A stretch of DNA of 64,000 bases from DIGJ01 sp031553075 (GTDB lineage Bacteria; Bacillota; Clostridia; Lachnospirales; Lachnospiraceae), in the NCBI GenBank assembly GCA_031553075.1, contig JAVBLX010000003.1, positions 19,736 to 83,735 of the forward strand, read 5' to 3'. The translations under genes and the position numbers were made by a program. This document shows positions 25,429-34,506 of this stretch, piece by piece (position 1 is the stretch's first letter; the number at the start of each line of letters is the position of its first letter). The notes below the pieces were generated by a model. That model searched no databases. It was not told the DNA's origin and saw nothing but the letters and a program-made list of their open reading frames with translations.

Positions 25429-25863
25429 TTATTCAATTCCGGTCATCATTGCAATGTAGTCTACCTCGGCGGCCAGGGTATTTACTTCTTGGGTATTTAA
25501 GTCCGTCCCTTGCAGTGCCATTGTTGCGGTACCGTTTGCTTCGGTTGCTTGTGTCAAAGCAGCCAGGGCATCCGCCAGCGCCTTAGTAATCCGCACTGAG
25601 TCTTTGTCTGCTTCCTGAACCAGACTTACTGTAATATCCTCACCAAACATATTCAATCCGGCGTAGCAAACAAAGCCAGCACGGATACCATAGACATCAT
25701 CACTCGGCGTAAGTAATTCAATGGTCTGGAGCTTTTCTCTTTGCGTATAAAACGCTTGCAACTCCTCGGCGGTCATACCTTTATGAGTAATCTTTAATAC
25801 ATTACTTTCCAGTTCCACGCTTTCGGTTTCCAATACGATACCGTCTACATATCTTGTTTTCAT
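25429..25863 (-). CDS. Phage tail-region protein, unrecognised
   Basis: A 144-residue protein starting MKTRYVDGIVLETESVELES. The middle is beta-rich and the C-terminus helical (ITKALADALAALTQATEANG). Proteins of this kind commonly precede XkdX and holin in Firmicute prophages and are annotated as hypothetical tail-associated. Start 25863 has AAAGGA upstream; the ATG at 25881 has none. Confidence 0.6.
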   Translation of the reverse strand: MKTRYVDGIVLETESVELESNVLKITHKGMTAEELQAFYTQREKLQTIELLTPSDDVYGIRAGFVCYAGLNMFGEDITVSLVQEADKDSVRITKALADALAALTQATEANGTATMALQGTDLNTQEVNTLAAEVDYIAMMTGIE

Positions 25864-25883
25864 AAATTCAAATCCTTTCATTT

Positions 25884-25902
25884 AAAAAGACCCTCACGGG
25901 CC
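25884..25902 (-). terminator. Weak terminator after the tail-fibre region
   Basis: GGCCC-GTGA-GGGTC followed by five Ts on the minus strand, just upstream of the gene starting at 25863. Confidence 0.5.
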
Positions 25903-25925
25903 AGTCAATAAAGTTACGATATTTT

Positions 25926-25941
25926 GTTGCACCGGTGCAAC
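25926..25941. repeat. Perfect 16-bp palindrome beside the invertible segment
   Basis: GTTGCACCGGTGCAAC is followed by T7 on the plus strand. It lies 13 bp outside the left inverted repeat. It may terminate plus-strand transcription or serve as an accessory recombination site. Confidence 0.45.
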
Positions 25942-25954
25942 TTTTTTTCGTGAG

Positions 25955-26266
25955 CTAACCACGAATTTAGACAACATCGGTGATTATGTATTGCTGACTG
26001 CGCACAGTGGGTCAACGCAATACGACGCTGCATTACAAGGTAATTTAAACAGTTTTAAATATATCGTGTTTGCACATTGCACCACTACCGATAATTATTG
26101 TTGGCAGTCATCCGTTACTGTCCCAGTCAAACTGTTTAAGAGATTAACCAGATTACAAACTGGATATGGCGCCTCAGATTACAGTGCTATATACATAAAC
26201 GACACAACTGTTAAACTATACGGTATGTCCAATGCTGACAGATGCGCACTTTTTGGTGTTAAATAG
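25955..26266 (+). other. Silent alternative C-terminal cassette of the tail fibre
   Basis: From the repeat an open frame reads LTTNLDNIGDYVLLTAHSGS and continues to a TAG at 26266, 103 codons in all. There is no ribosome site or credible start; an internal ATG at 25991 exists. The end ADRCALFGVK resembles the YGIK end of the 23419-23961 protein, consistent with a receptor-binding tip. It is expressed only if the segment inverts. Confidence 0.7.
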
Positions 26267-26558
26267 CTAGTTAGCCCTTTACTACGCGAAGCTCCAGTGC
26301 ATGTCCCGCCAAAGCATCAAATTCGGTACCTTGTAAGTAGCAAAAGATTCCACCAGGAGCAAATTGAAAGTTTATCTGAACAGTATTAAAGTAGGGTAGA
26401 TATACATACCAATCTGTGCCAATTGAAAATTTAAAGCGATATGCCAACAAAAAACAATTATCAAAGCTAAACCCTTGCGGATAATCTGCTATTCGCGTTG
26501 TTATTCCCTTTGTCGTGGGAAAATTTGTTTTTATTGTAATGCCTAAATTCGTGGTTAG
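25955..26558. repeat. Putative invertible DNA segment (tail-fibre C-terminus switch)
   Basis: The inverted repeats are CTAACCACGAATTTAG at 25955-25970 (plus) and the same on the minus strand at 26543-26558. Each encodes LTTNL in frame with a different C-terminus. The minus-strand copy is inside the tail-fibre gene; the plus-strand copy heads a promoterless, startless frame. The two frames converge, with stops 4 bp apart (26266 and 26271). Inversion would swap 95 residues for 103 residues after residue 240. Confidence 0.75.
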
Positions 26559-27278
26559 GTCTTGAAATTTTGTTTCCACTCCTGCGGCATAGCTACCTGA
26601 ATTGCTCTTGTTTAATTCCCATGAATCAGCGGCAAATTGACCTTTTATAGTTGTGTTTGTCCCTGGGATTATCTCAGACCCGCTTTGAACATTGTCTCTA
26701 ATATAATCGTGTACAAAATTTGTAGTAGCGATTGCATCATCATTCGAAGACAGGTCTGGTGTGCTTGCCTGACAATCTATAAAAGTTGCATTCCTAGCTA
26801 TTCCGTTCGTAATATGTTTTTGGGTGTCTTTTAAATGTGCTATTAAATCTGTAACTGCTTTTGCTAGTTTTGCAAAGGCGACACTTAATTTTTCTCCCTT
26901 TACTAAATCTGTTAGGGTAGTAGCAGCTGTATAAGTAACGGTGTTGTTGGATGCATCAGCGTTTGCTTCTACATCTCCTGTATCTCCCTTTGGACCTTTC
27001 ATATTTCCGATATAGGTCCACTTCGCAACAGTCGCCGCCCCAGCTACATCACAGCGATATAAGTCACCGGTGGATGTATTTAAATAATGGTCGCCCACCA
27101 AGGCACTTGTTACACCGCTCCCTGAAAAGGTTTTGGCTGTCGTAGATGTGCCGGTTACTCCCGTTCCGTCAAATTGCTGGCTTCCTCTTACTCCTTGCGT
27201 CCCGCTTGCCCCGGTGTCGCCCTTGATTCCGTTGTCACCTTTAGGACCTCTAAAGTTTCCTATTAACGTTTTTGCCAT
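26271..27278 (-). CDS. Tail fibre protein, collagen-like N-terminus, switchable C-terminus
   Basis: A 335-residue protein. Residues ~9-35 have Gly-X-Y repeats (GPKGDNGIKGDTGASG), and a second short run lies near residue 93. Helical stretches (KLAKAVTDLIAHLKDTQKHI) suggest trimerisation. Residues 241-335 follow the LTTNL repeat and form a beta-rich tip (FKFSIGTDWYVYLPYF). Codon 241 begins exactly at the 16-bp inverted repeat. The protein probably makes the distal receptor-binding fibre. Confidence 0.8.
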   Translation of the reverse strand: MAKTLIGNFRGPKGDNGIKGDTGASGTQGVRGSQQFDGTGVTGTSTTAKTFSGSGVTSALVGDHYLNTSTGDLYRCDVAGAATVAKWTYIGNMKGPKGDTGDVEANADASNNTVTYTAATTLTDLVKGEKLSVAFAKLAKAVTDLIAHLKDTQKHITNGIARNATFIDCQASTPDLSSNDDAIATTNFVHDYIRDNVQSGSEIIPGTNTTIKGQFAADSWELNKSNSGSYAAGVETKFQDLTTNLGITIKTNFPTTKGITTRIADYPQGFSFDNCFLLAYRFKFSIGTDWYVYLPYFNTVQINFQFAPGGIFCYLQGTEFDALAGHALELRVVKG

Positions 27279-27280
27279 TC

Positions 27281-28390
27281 TTACACCTCCGGCGTTATAT
27301 AATATATGTTTCCGCTTGCATCTGTTTCAAAGGTAGGCGGTGCGCTTCCATCTGCATAATAAGCATACAGATTGCCATCTGCATCGCCAGACAAAGTAAA
27401 CATTCCAGAGATGGGGACCACTATCCCTCCATCTCCACGCTCACCTTTATCTCCCTTGTCACCTTTATCTCCTTTGTCGCCCTTATCGCCCTTACCTCCA
27501 ATCTCCCCTTGCGGTCCAGGTGGTCCTATAAAGCTCCCATCTGCTATATCCTGCCTAATCGCCGCAACAACCGTTTTGGCTTCAACCTCGCTTGTTTTTG
27601 CGCTATTTTCGGACGCTTTAGAGTTATCTTCGGATGTTTTGGCATTTATTTCCGATAGCTTGGCGGCATCTTGGGAGGTTTTAGCGGCATTTTTATAAGC
27701 AAGAGCATTGTCAGCACTATTGCCTGCCTGCTCTTTATAATATTTAGCATTGTCTGTATCTTCTTCCGGCCGGCTCTTTAGTTTGGTACCACCAACTGCA
27801 TATGATTTGGATAGTGCTGCCTGTTCTGCCGCCGCTCCGTACATGTCCACACTTAGCTGTGCATATTCCTCCGCTTTAAGTACTTCAATGCGGATATTAG
27901 CCAAATAGTTAGTTTCAAGCATATCTTCCGTTATACTACCGTTTTTAATTTTGCAGGAAACTTTCCCATCTGACGCAATAAAAAAGCCGACCGTTTCAGA
28001 GTCGACAAATTCATACTGCGTTATTAATTTACTTATATCCACTTCCGTTTCTGTACCGTCTGTGTTGGTAAAGATAAGTTTGTTTTTATCCGTATCTATG
28101 TAGCCGGACACAGGTACTTTTTCCAAGGCGGTATCATAGGTCTGGATAGTGCCATCTTTCCGGGTAATGGTAATTATTCCGTTAGATAAATCCATCTGCC
28201 AGTCCGCAATCATGCTCATTGCATCTGCTAAATCCATTTTCTTTGTGTCCAGCTCTATTACACGGGAATCTACTCCATCCAGACCCACATTAATTCTTTG
28301 GAGCAATGTAGCTCCCAATGGGGTTTCTGTAGATGGGTTATTCTTCCAGACAAAAAAAGCAAATAGTTTATGCCATACGGATGCCATCAA
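27281..28390 (-). CDS. Baseplate/tail protein with collagen-like repeats
   Basis: A 369-residue protein. The N-terminal ~150 residues are beta-rich (IADWQMDLSNGIITITRKDG) and resemble BppU-like attachment domains. A helical Ala-rich stretch (AKTSQDAAKLSEINAKTSED) follows. Near residue 285 is a collagen-like run (GGKGDKGDKGDKGDKGDKGE) encoded by tandem near-identical 9-bp units. It likely links the fibre to the baseplate. It overlaps the upstream tail gene by 4 bp. Confidence 0.75.
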   Translation of the reverse strand: MMASVWHKLFAFFVWKNNPSTETPLGATLLQRINVGLDGVDSRVIELDTKKMDLADAMSMIADWQMDLSNGIITITRKDGTIQTYDTALEKVPVSGYIDTDKNKLIFTNTDGTETEVDISKLITQYEFVDSETVGFFIASDGKVSCKIKNGSITEDMLETNYLANIRIEVLKAEEYAQLSVDMYGAAAEQAALSKSYAVGGTKLKSRPEEDTDNAKYYKEQAGNSADNALAYKNAAKTSQDAAKLSEINAKTSEDNSKASENSAKTSEVEAKTVVAAIRQDIADGSFIGPPGPQGEIGGKGDKGDKGDKGDKGDKGERGDGGIVVPISGMFTLSGDADGNLYAYYADGSAPPTFETDASGNIYYITPEV

Positions 28391-30729
28391 ATCACCCCTT
28401 TCAATCTTAGTGCCTTTTTAAGTTCTGTCAGTTCACTTTTCAGCCCTGTGACTTCTTCTTTTAGTTCCGCATTCTCCCTATATAGTTCCTGTCCAAAAGC
28501 AATGTGAAGGGCGTGGAGGTTTTCGTAGTTAATTACATAATAAAAGTCCCCGCCAGTATATATCCAAGCATCTTGAGCAAAATCCGTATCGGCAGGATCC
28601 TTTTCTTCAATAATATTGTAGGCTCTCCAGTCTAAGCCATTGCTTTCAAACAACGTCATTAGTTCCTGGGCAATCAATCCCATGTAGGTCTTACCATCAT
28701 CATTAATCGTGCCCATTTTAAATTTATAGGAGTATACCTCTAGGGCATTGTACAGCTTAACCACTGTGTCCCTGTCTAGAGTCCTTATATCCTTCTTAAG
28801 TCGCACATCCGAAGAAGACCGGGCAAAGTTAGCTAATACCCACTCTGTACTTGCCCCAAACAGGCCTGAGTTGGAAAAGCGAATATTGTTATTGCCATTA
28901 TTGGTGAGAGAGATTTCGCCTGTGCTTGCTGGCACGTAGTACCTTACAGTAGAGGGGGTTACTGCGTAACTGCCGATGTTTCCCGTTGTAATAGGCGTGT
29001 ATCCATTTATTTGAATAATCCCTGACAAATAGGGTCCTTCTATCGTACATGAGTCCCCAAATGAGTCCGTAACCTTAATGCCGCAATTCCTTGCCATTCC
29101 AATTACGGGTCCAATTTCTACGCTTCCGTTATTGCTCCCTGACTTAGTAAATACTATCTGGCCATATCTGTTTACACTTAGCGTAGTTTTAGTATCCTCT
29201 GATGCTAAGTAAAGGGTTGACCCTATTATTTCACTTCCATTAATTACAGACGCTTTAATCGTCCCACTAAGTTGCAAATTTCCATTCTTATCTAAATCAA
29301 AATTTGTACACTCAACAACCAAACGGTTCCCGCCAATAAATACTTGTTCCGTTTCTATCGAGAGTTGATGAGACACGTCACCTTGGGTTACCTTAATAGC
29401 AACCTCTCCCGCCACCTGGCTGATCCGGCTTTCCAGGCCTACCTCGGTATCTTTAAACTCCGTTTTTAGTTCCTCAGCCGTTAAATCAATCTGGCTCTCC
29501 AACCCCTCTGCCGTGTCTTTAAGCTCTACCTTAAGACCTTCTACGCTTTTATCTATGCGCATCGTCTTAGCCTGTAATTGCATTATTTCCATGGCTTGAC
29601 TTACACTGTTGTCCCGATATTCATTACCAGTGGCGGAAATTTCATCTCGCAATGAGGTACCACAGATGTTTAGTGTCCGGTTAAAAATAAATGTTTCAAC
29701 TATATCTTCCCCGGTGTGGAGCTGTATACTATCTCCAACCTCTAGATACGGTAAACCGACCATAACGGTTTCGTGCGGGACATAAAATTTATTTTTAATC
29801 TTAAGAAAGATTTTATGTGCTATTGTCTGTAATTCAATAGCACTTTTTCCATACAACAAAAAATTACCTTGGATAACATAAGGATTATCCCCATCCCCCT
29901 CAGTGTAACCAATGTCGCCCTCATCTTGTCTGACCTGAAGGGCTGTTATTGGCTGCACAAAATATTCTTCTCTATAACTGCTTATGTAGCTGCCAGCTCC
30001 AAGAGATTCTAACGCTTCAGACGGAAATAATTCCTCACTTGGATAAAGCGTCTCCGATGGGTATAGTCCTATGCCGCTCAAGTCGGTATATTTAAATTTG
30101 TTTTCTCGGGTCATATGTCCAAAGCTTGCACTTACTTCACCAATTGCACAGCCCACTAATCGGGCAGGTAGATTTGGAGGCTCCAAAGTTTTGGACACAA
30201 TCATATCATCATTGGTCAGCTCCTGATTAACAATCTCCATCCCTATATAGTCAAAGAAAGAGAATCGGAACTCACGAAGCGTCTTTTCGCTATTACCGGC
30301 AAAAAAAGCATTGTACCAGCCGGACACATCCATATCCATTTTCTCCTTCGACATATCGTAGGCCAGGATATCTTTGTATCTCAAATCATTTGTTTTCTTT
30401 GCGCTCTTTACTTTATATGTTCCCAATGGCATTATGTATTTGTCGTCAACTATCTGTGTAACAACGCAAATCCGCTCTTTAAGGTCATGTACCACATCAG
30501 CAATGCGAATTTCCATTGTGGCTGCCTCGCATCCGCCAAAGGTCAAATCATCTTCGCTGCATAACCTTTCTGTCAATTTAAGACTGCTTCTATTGTCAAC
30601 CTGGTCATCCCATATGGTTAAATCCAGTTCAGGAAAATAAAGCTTAATTCTCATGCTTGTGAGTTTGTCACATGCAGGAAAGTAGTTTGTCTTATATATT
30701 TTTTTCAGTTCTTCATCAATTGCTAACAT
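28387..30729 (-). CDS. Tail tip/spike protein with C-terminal S74 intramolecular chaperone
   Basis: A 780-residue protein. The N-terminal ~380 residues match siphovirus tail-tip (Tal-like) proteins. A coiled-coil segment with repeated AEGLESQIDLTAEELKTEFK-type units follows, then a beta-rich region. The last ~120 residues contain SSDVRLKKDIRTLD and YMGLIAQEL, the peptidase S74 domain that folds a trimer and cleaves itself off at the conserved Ser. A final coiled coil (ENAELKEEVTGLKSELTELK) closes it. Confidence 0.82.
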   Translation of the reverse strand: MLAIDEELKKIYKTNYFPACDKLTSMRIKLYFPELDLTIWDDQVDNRSSLKLTERLCSEDDLTFGGCEAATMEIRIADVVHDLKERICVVTQIVDDKYIMPLGTYKVKSAKKTNDLRYKDILAYDMSKEKMDMDVSGWYNAFFAGNSEKTLREFRFSFFDYIGMEIVNQELTNDDMIVSKTLEPPNLPARLVGCAIGEVSASFGHMTRENKFKYTDLSGIGLYPSETLYPSEELFPSEALESLGAGSYISSYREEYFVQPITALQVRQDEGDIGYTEGDGDNPYVIQGNFLLYGKSAIELQTIAHKIFLKIKNKFYVPHETVMVGLPYLEVGDSIQLHTGEDIVETFIFNRTLNICGTSLRDEISATGNEYRDNSVSQAMEIMQLQAKTMRIDKSVEGLKVELKDTAEGLESQIDLTAEELKTEFKDTEVGLESRISQVAGEVAIKVTQGDVSHQLSIETEQVFIGGNRLVVECTNFDLDKNGNLQLSGTIKASVINGSEIIGSTLYLASEDTKTTLSVNRYGQIVFTKSGSNNGSVEIGPVIGMARNCGIKVTDSFGDSCTIEGPYLSGIIQINGYTPITTGNIGSYAVTPSTVRYYVPASTGEISLTNNGNNNIRFSNSGLFGASTEWVLANFARSSSDVRLKKDIRTLDRDTVVKLYNALEVYSYKFKMGTINDDGKTYMGLIAQELMTLFESNGLDWRAYNIIEEKDPADTDFAQDAWIYTGGDFYYVINYENLHALHIAFGQELYRENAELKEEVTGLKSELTELKKALRLKGVI

Positions 30730-30743
30730 GTTATCCCTCCTCG

Positions 30744-31130
30744 CTAATATTCAATTAATTCCATGGTTATAGAATTATAATAAATTGTTTTACTGTCGTT
30801 AGCCCTAATTGGAAAATTTACAGGAGGGATATAGAACTTGCCTTCTTTGTAGTTATTTATCTTATCATTCCAGTATTCCAAAACTGTCACTGTGTCACCC
30901 GGAAGAAACTCCTGAAACACTATTTTTTCTTCCAGCGTCATAGGCTTAAGGATAAATGTAATTGAACTTTTTTTGTGCTCTAAAATATTTCTATGAGTCT
31001 CTCCAGTGGGGTCCGTATAGGAGTTCAGATCAGTTTCCTGGTCCGGTGTGCTATTATAATCAATGATAAAGCCCTTGGGGAGCTCTCCTTTGCCTTTTAT
31101 CTTTATTAAATAACCTTTATATAAAGTCAT
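30744..31130 (-). CDS. DUF6711-like tail protein
   Basis: A 128-residue protein (TLYKGYLIKIKGKGELPKGF, then EFLPGDTVTVLEYWNDKINN). Its size and position between the tape measure and the tail tip fit a small distal-tail subunit annotated DUF6711 in related prophages. A structural role is inferred from location. Confidence 0.6.
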   Translation of the reverse strand: MTLYKGYLIKIKGKGELPKGFIIDYNSTPDQETDLNSYTDPTGETHRNILEHKKSSITFILKPMTLEEKIVFQEFLPGDTVTVLEYWNDKINNYKEGKFYIPPVNFPIRANDSKTIYYNSITMELIEY

Positions 31131-31138
31131 GCTCCCTC

Positions 31139-34120
31139 CTAATTAAAAACTGGCTTACCTGTTGCGCCTTTCAGCTTCTTATACTCGGACAGTACTGCTT
31201 TCATCACTTCGTCACTTTTTATAAATGCTTGGTATTCTTTCCCATAAATGGCTTTTAATAGCTGGATTATTTGCTTAAGTAATCCAATCAATACGGAAAG
31301 GTCTGTATTCTGGCTTGATTTAGTAGCCTCATTCAGTAAATCTTTCAACTTTCCTTCAGGAGCAACAACTTCTCCCTGGTGCCGATTGTCACCAATCATT
31401 GCGAGTTGCGGAGTATTAGCTTTAACATAACCTCCACTGGCCAATTTAGGAATCTTAGGTATGTCTATCGTGCTTATTAACTTATCGAACGGCTTAAATC
31501 CTGCAATTTCTACAGACTTTATTTTTTTAAGTGCCGAATTCAGACCATTAAATGGCTTCTCTATTACTTTATTAATTCCGCCAATCAAACCGTTAATGAC
31601 CTCTTTTAATCCACTCAGGATACCATCCTTGATGCCATCAAAAATCTTTCCACCCTTACTGAAAACCTCTTTAACCTTTGTCCACGCTTCGGTAAATTTC
31701 GTCTTGAACCAATCAGGGATATTACCAAATGCCGCCTTGATGTTCGTCCATATGCCCGAAAAGTAATCTTTCGCTCCTGAGAAAGCATTTTTCACCTTTA
31801 TAAAAGCACCGTCAAATTTTTCTTTGAACCAAGAGCTGACATCTCCAAACGCACTCTTTATCTTGCCTGGCAGCTCTGTAAAAAATTTCTTTACATCTTC
31901 AAATTTTTTCTTTGCTCCCTGAAGCAATCCAGACATAAGACATTCGCCAATTTCTGCAAATACTGTAGATGGTGAATGAATGCCGAGCAATTCTTTCACG
32001 CCATTTACTAGCGCTTCGCATAAATCCGCTATTGGCTCGACAAGGAAAGTTATCGCACCTAAAATACCATCCGCTATCCCCTCAACTATATTAGCTCCAA
32101 TTCCAAACCAATCATCAATTCTGAATGCTTCTTCAAATCTTTCCTTTGCCTGGCTAAAAAGATAGCTTGTTGTATCCCAGTTGAAAATTGCGCTTGCTAT
32201 ATGACTTAAAATGGATTTTCCGTCAATCTTAATTCCTGCAAAAGCCCCTGTGATTCCTCCAATAATTGCACCTGCAACCGTACCGGCTCCGGGAAACCAT
32301 GACCCCGCAACCGCACCAAGGACGATTCCTGCGCCTAGATTGCTTAAAAGGTCAAATGCCCATTGGGGAATTAGTTGCTTAATCGCATCACTTATGGCAT
32401 CTAATATTTCACTTCCGATTACATCAAAGGCAGGAGTACCTGCACCGCCTAATTTAAAGACAAATAGCTCTGCCAAGTTAATGCTTTTTATTCCCGCAAA
32501 CCCAGCAAAAAATGTAGTCAATAGTTCAATCGGTTTTTTCAATCCTTTAAATAGTGCCAGTGATGTTGCCAGTCCCGCAAGCGCATACCCCAAATCCCTA
32601 GCTTTTTTGGGATTTGATTTATTAATAACATCCGTGAAAGCATTTAACACGCCCGGAAATACATTAATAGCATCAACTGCCAGTCCGCTGATATCTTCAA
32701 AGAAATCAATTAATCCTTCACCAAATTGTTCTGCATATGGCCCGATTGCTTGCCAAAAATCTTTGAGTGACGTATTGAGCTTATCCCAATTAATCTTTTT
32801 AAGACCATCATTTAGAGCATCGATTAGCCTGGGCAATCCTTCGCCCAACACCCAGCTTCCCACCGGAACCAAGAAATCCGAATAAAAATCTTTCAATGCC
32901 GTCCATGCAAAGTCACCAAACTTTGATAGCCCCTCATTCCAGAGCCTTTTTAATGAATCAAGCGTTGGCTGTACTTCCACTCTTATGTTCTCAAACATGG
33001 CAGCAAACTTTTTGTCTAGCTTATCGACTACATTCTCACCTGTTGCCATGTTGCCGTAATCAATGGCCGTTCCTGCTCCTGCTGAACCAGTGCCCCCACT
33101 ACCGGAAGAATCGCTTGTTGAAAGGTTGTTCAACTTGTCAATACCAGAAAGCCCTTGCATTTCCTTTGCAGCTTTCTTTGCTGCTTTTCCTGCATCTGCG
33201 GTGGCATCACCTAGAGCATTAGCCGCATCCGTAGCACCACTTAAGTCGGCTGCAGCCGCACCGGCTGAACTCCCCACCCCTGATATCCCCTCCGATGCCT
33301 TGTTCCCGGTTATTAATTCCGTGAAAGCTTTAAAGGCACTTGCAAGAGTTGCAAGCTTGGCAATTAAGGTATTGACTACCTTGAGGATTGGTGTGAACAG
33401 ATTGATAAGTCCTTGTCCGATTGTTGCCTTTAAAGAATTAAATTGCAAGGACAATACCCTTACCTGGTTTGCCCAGCCTCCGCTTGTACGAACAAAATCT
33501 CCCGTAGCCGCCGCCAGCTGGTCTTGCACGAACATATAACGCAAGGTGACCTTTTCTGCCTCTGACATTTTGGCGGTTACTTTGCCATACCCATTGGCGA
33601 GAGCATAGGCATCCAAAGCGTTCTGGGTCATAACGATACCCAAATCCTTTAACGTTTCCGTCTCGCCGGAAAACACTGACTTGAGTTTTGTGTAGGCTAA
33701 GTCTTGGTCGATGTTGTAAAAAGATGCAACATCACCGGCTAGCCCTGCTAAAGTGGTAGCCATATCATAGGCCTGACCTTCTGCGAACCCGAATGCCTTT
33801 GCCATTGCCCCATATAGACCACTATATTGCTTAGCCATAGTTTCAGATAGACCAAACGATTTAATAGCGTTCTTGGCGAAATCATCAATCTTCTTGGACA
33901 TATTAGGGAAGGTAACGTCAACTACGTTCTGCACTTCAGCCAGGTCAGATCCAAGGTCGATGCACGACTTCCCGAAGTCAACTATCTTCTTAACAGCAAA
34001 AGCGGCTGCCAGTGTTGCCCCTACTTTCTTTGCAAGACTCTGAATGCCGCCCATCTGTTTATTGAAATCATTCTTATTTACGACCAGGTCAAGCCCAATC
34101 TGCCCTACGCTATCAGCCAT
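31139..34120 (-). CDS. Phage tail tape measure protein
   Basis: A 993-residue protein, the longest in the window, that sets tail length. The N-terminal ~250 residues match PhageMin_Tail (CIDLGSDLAEVQNVVDVTFP, ETMAKQYSGLYGAMAKAFGF). A Gly/Ala-rich linker near residue 340 and a hydrophobic Gly-rich segment (LGAGIVLGAVAGSWFPGAGT) follow. Trp-spaced repeats (AFGDVSSWFKEKFDGAFIKV and similar) occur near residues 770-830. Its length predicts a tail of about 150 nm by the usual proportionality. Confidence 0.92.
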   Translation of the reverse strand: MADSVGQIGLDLVVNKNDFNKQMGGIQSLAKKVGATLAAAFAVKKIVDFGKSCIDLGSDLAEVQNVVDVTFPNMSKKIDDFAKNAIKSFGLSETMAKQYSGLYGAMAKAFGFAEGQAYDMATTLAGLAGDVASFYNIDQDLAYTKLKSVFSGETETLKDLGIVMTQNALDAYALANGYGKVTAKMSEAEKVTLRYMFVQDQLAAATGDFVRTSGGWANQVRVLSLQFNSLKATIGQGLINLFTPILKVVNTLIAKLATLASAFKAFTELITGNKASEGISGVGSSAGAAAADLSGATDAANALGDATADAGKAAKKAAKEMQGLSGIDKLNNLSTSDSSGSGGTGSAGAGTAIDYGNMATGENVVDKLDKKFAAMFENIRVEVQPTLDSLKRLWNEGLSKFGDFAWTALKDFYSDFLVPVGSWVLGEGLPRLIDALNDGLKKINWDKLNTSLKDFWQAIGPYAEQFGEGLIDFFEDISGLAVDAINVFPGVLNAFTDVINKSNPKKARDLGYALAGLATSLALFKGLKKPIELLTTFFAGFAGIKSINLAELFVFKLGGAGTPAFDVIGSEILDAISDAIKQLIPQWAFDLLSNLGAGIVLGAVAGSWFPGAGTVAGAIIGGITGAFAGIKIDGKSILSHIASAIFNWDTTSYLFSQAKERFEEAFRIDDWFGIGANIVEGIADGILGAITFLVEPIADLCEALVNGVKELLGIHSPSTVFAEIGECLMSGLLQGAKKKFEDVKKFFTELPGKIKSAFGDVSSWFKEKFDGAFIKVKNAFSGAKDYFSGIWTNIKAAFGNIPDWFKTKFTEAWTKVKEVFSKGGKIFDGIKDGILSGLKEVINGLIGGINKVIEKPFNGLNSALKKIKSVEIAGFKPFDKLISTIDIPKIPKLASGGYVKANTPQLAMIGDNRHQGEVVAPEGKLKDLLNEATKSSQNTDLSVLIGLLKQIIQLLKAIYGKEYQAFIKSDEVMKAVLSEYKKLKGATGKPVFN

Positions 34121-34131
34121 ATACTCACCAC

Positions 34132-34506
34132 CTAACTACAAAGAGCCGCAAACATAGCTTCCAGCGACTTCATTTCTTTTTCAAACTGTTCTTCCGTCAT
34201 ATTTACTTTTGCTATGTACCTGCTCCGGTATTCATTTCTTATCCGATGTTGCTCATTGGAAAAATGCTTTAATGTCTCTTTGTCATCTTCCGACCGAATA
34301 GCAACGATTCTTCCAAGTGGTGTGTCTGGGCCAAGTCCACCCATGAGGGCGGAAAATTCTGACCACTTCATTTCCCTAAAGACTTGGCTATAAATTCTTA
34401 TCCCGTACTGCGTTTGAAAAGAGGATACGATCAAGTCAAAGTCCTCAAACAAATCGTAGTACGGGTCACTACTCTCCCGCTGCTTCGTTTCCTGCCACCA
34501 ACTCAA
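34132..34506 (-). CDS. Gp15-like tail assembly chaperone, second frame
   Basis: A 124-residue frame (DPYYDLFEDFDLIVSSFQTQ, then FSALMGGLGPDTPLGRIVAI) resembling the phage Gp15 family, which lies before the tape measure. Its only early start is TTG at 34506, without a ribosome site, inside the preceding gene. It overlaps that gene by 38 bp in the +1 frame. It may therefore be made mainly as a frameshift fusion, like lambda gpGT. The stated start is thus uncertain. Confidence 0.7.
   Translation of the reverse strand: MSWWQETKQRESSDPYYDLFEDFDLIVSSFQTQYGIRIYSQVFREMKWSEFSALMGGLGPDTPLGRIVAIRSEDDKETLKHFSNEQHRIRNEYRSRYIAKVNMTEEQFEKEMKSLEAMFAALCS

Noticed and set aside
27447..27500. Short tandem repeats considered as a CRISPR array
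   Set aside because: They are 9-bp coding repeats for Gly-Asp-Lys without spacers. No CRISPR array was seen in the window.
27372..27698. Plus-strand frame with LSPLSPLSP repeats
   Set aside because: It is the complement of the collagen-like GDKGDK repeats of the tail protein.
32211..32885. 224-codon plus-strand frame
   Set aside because: It is antisense to the tape measure gene, has no ribosome site and shows Pro/Ser-rich composition typical of a mirror frame.
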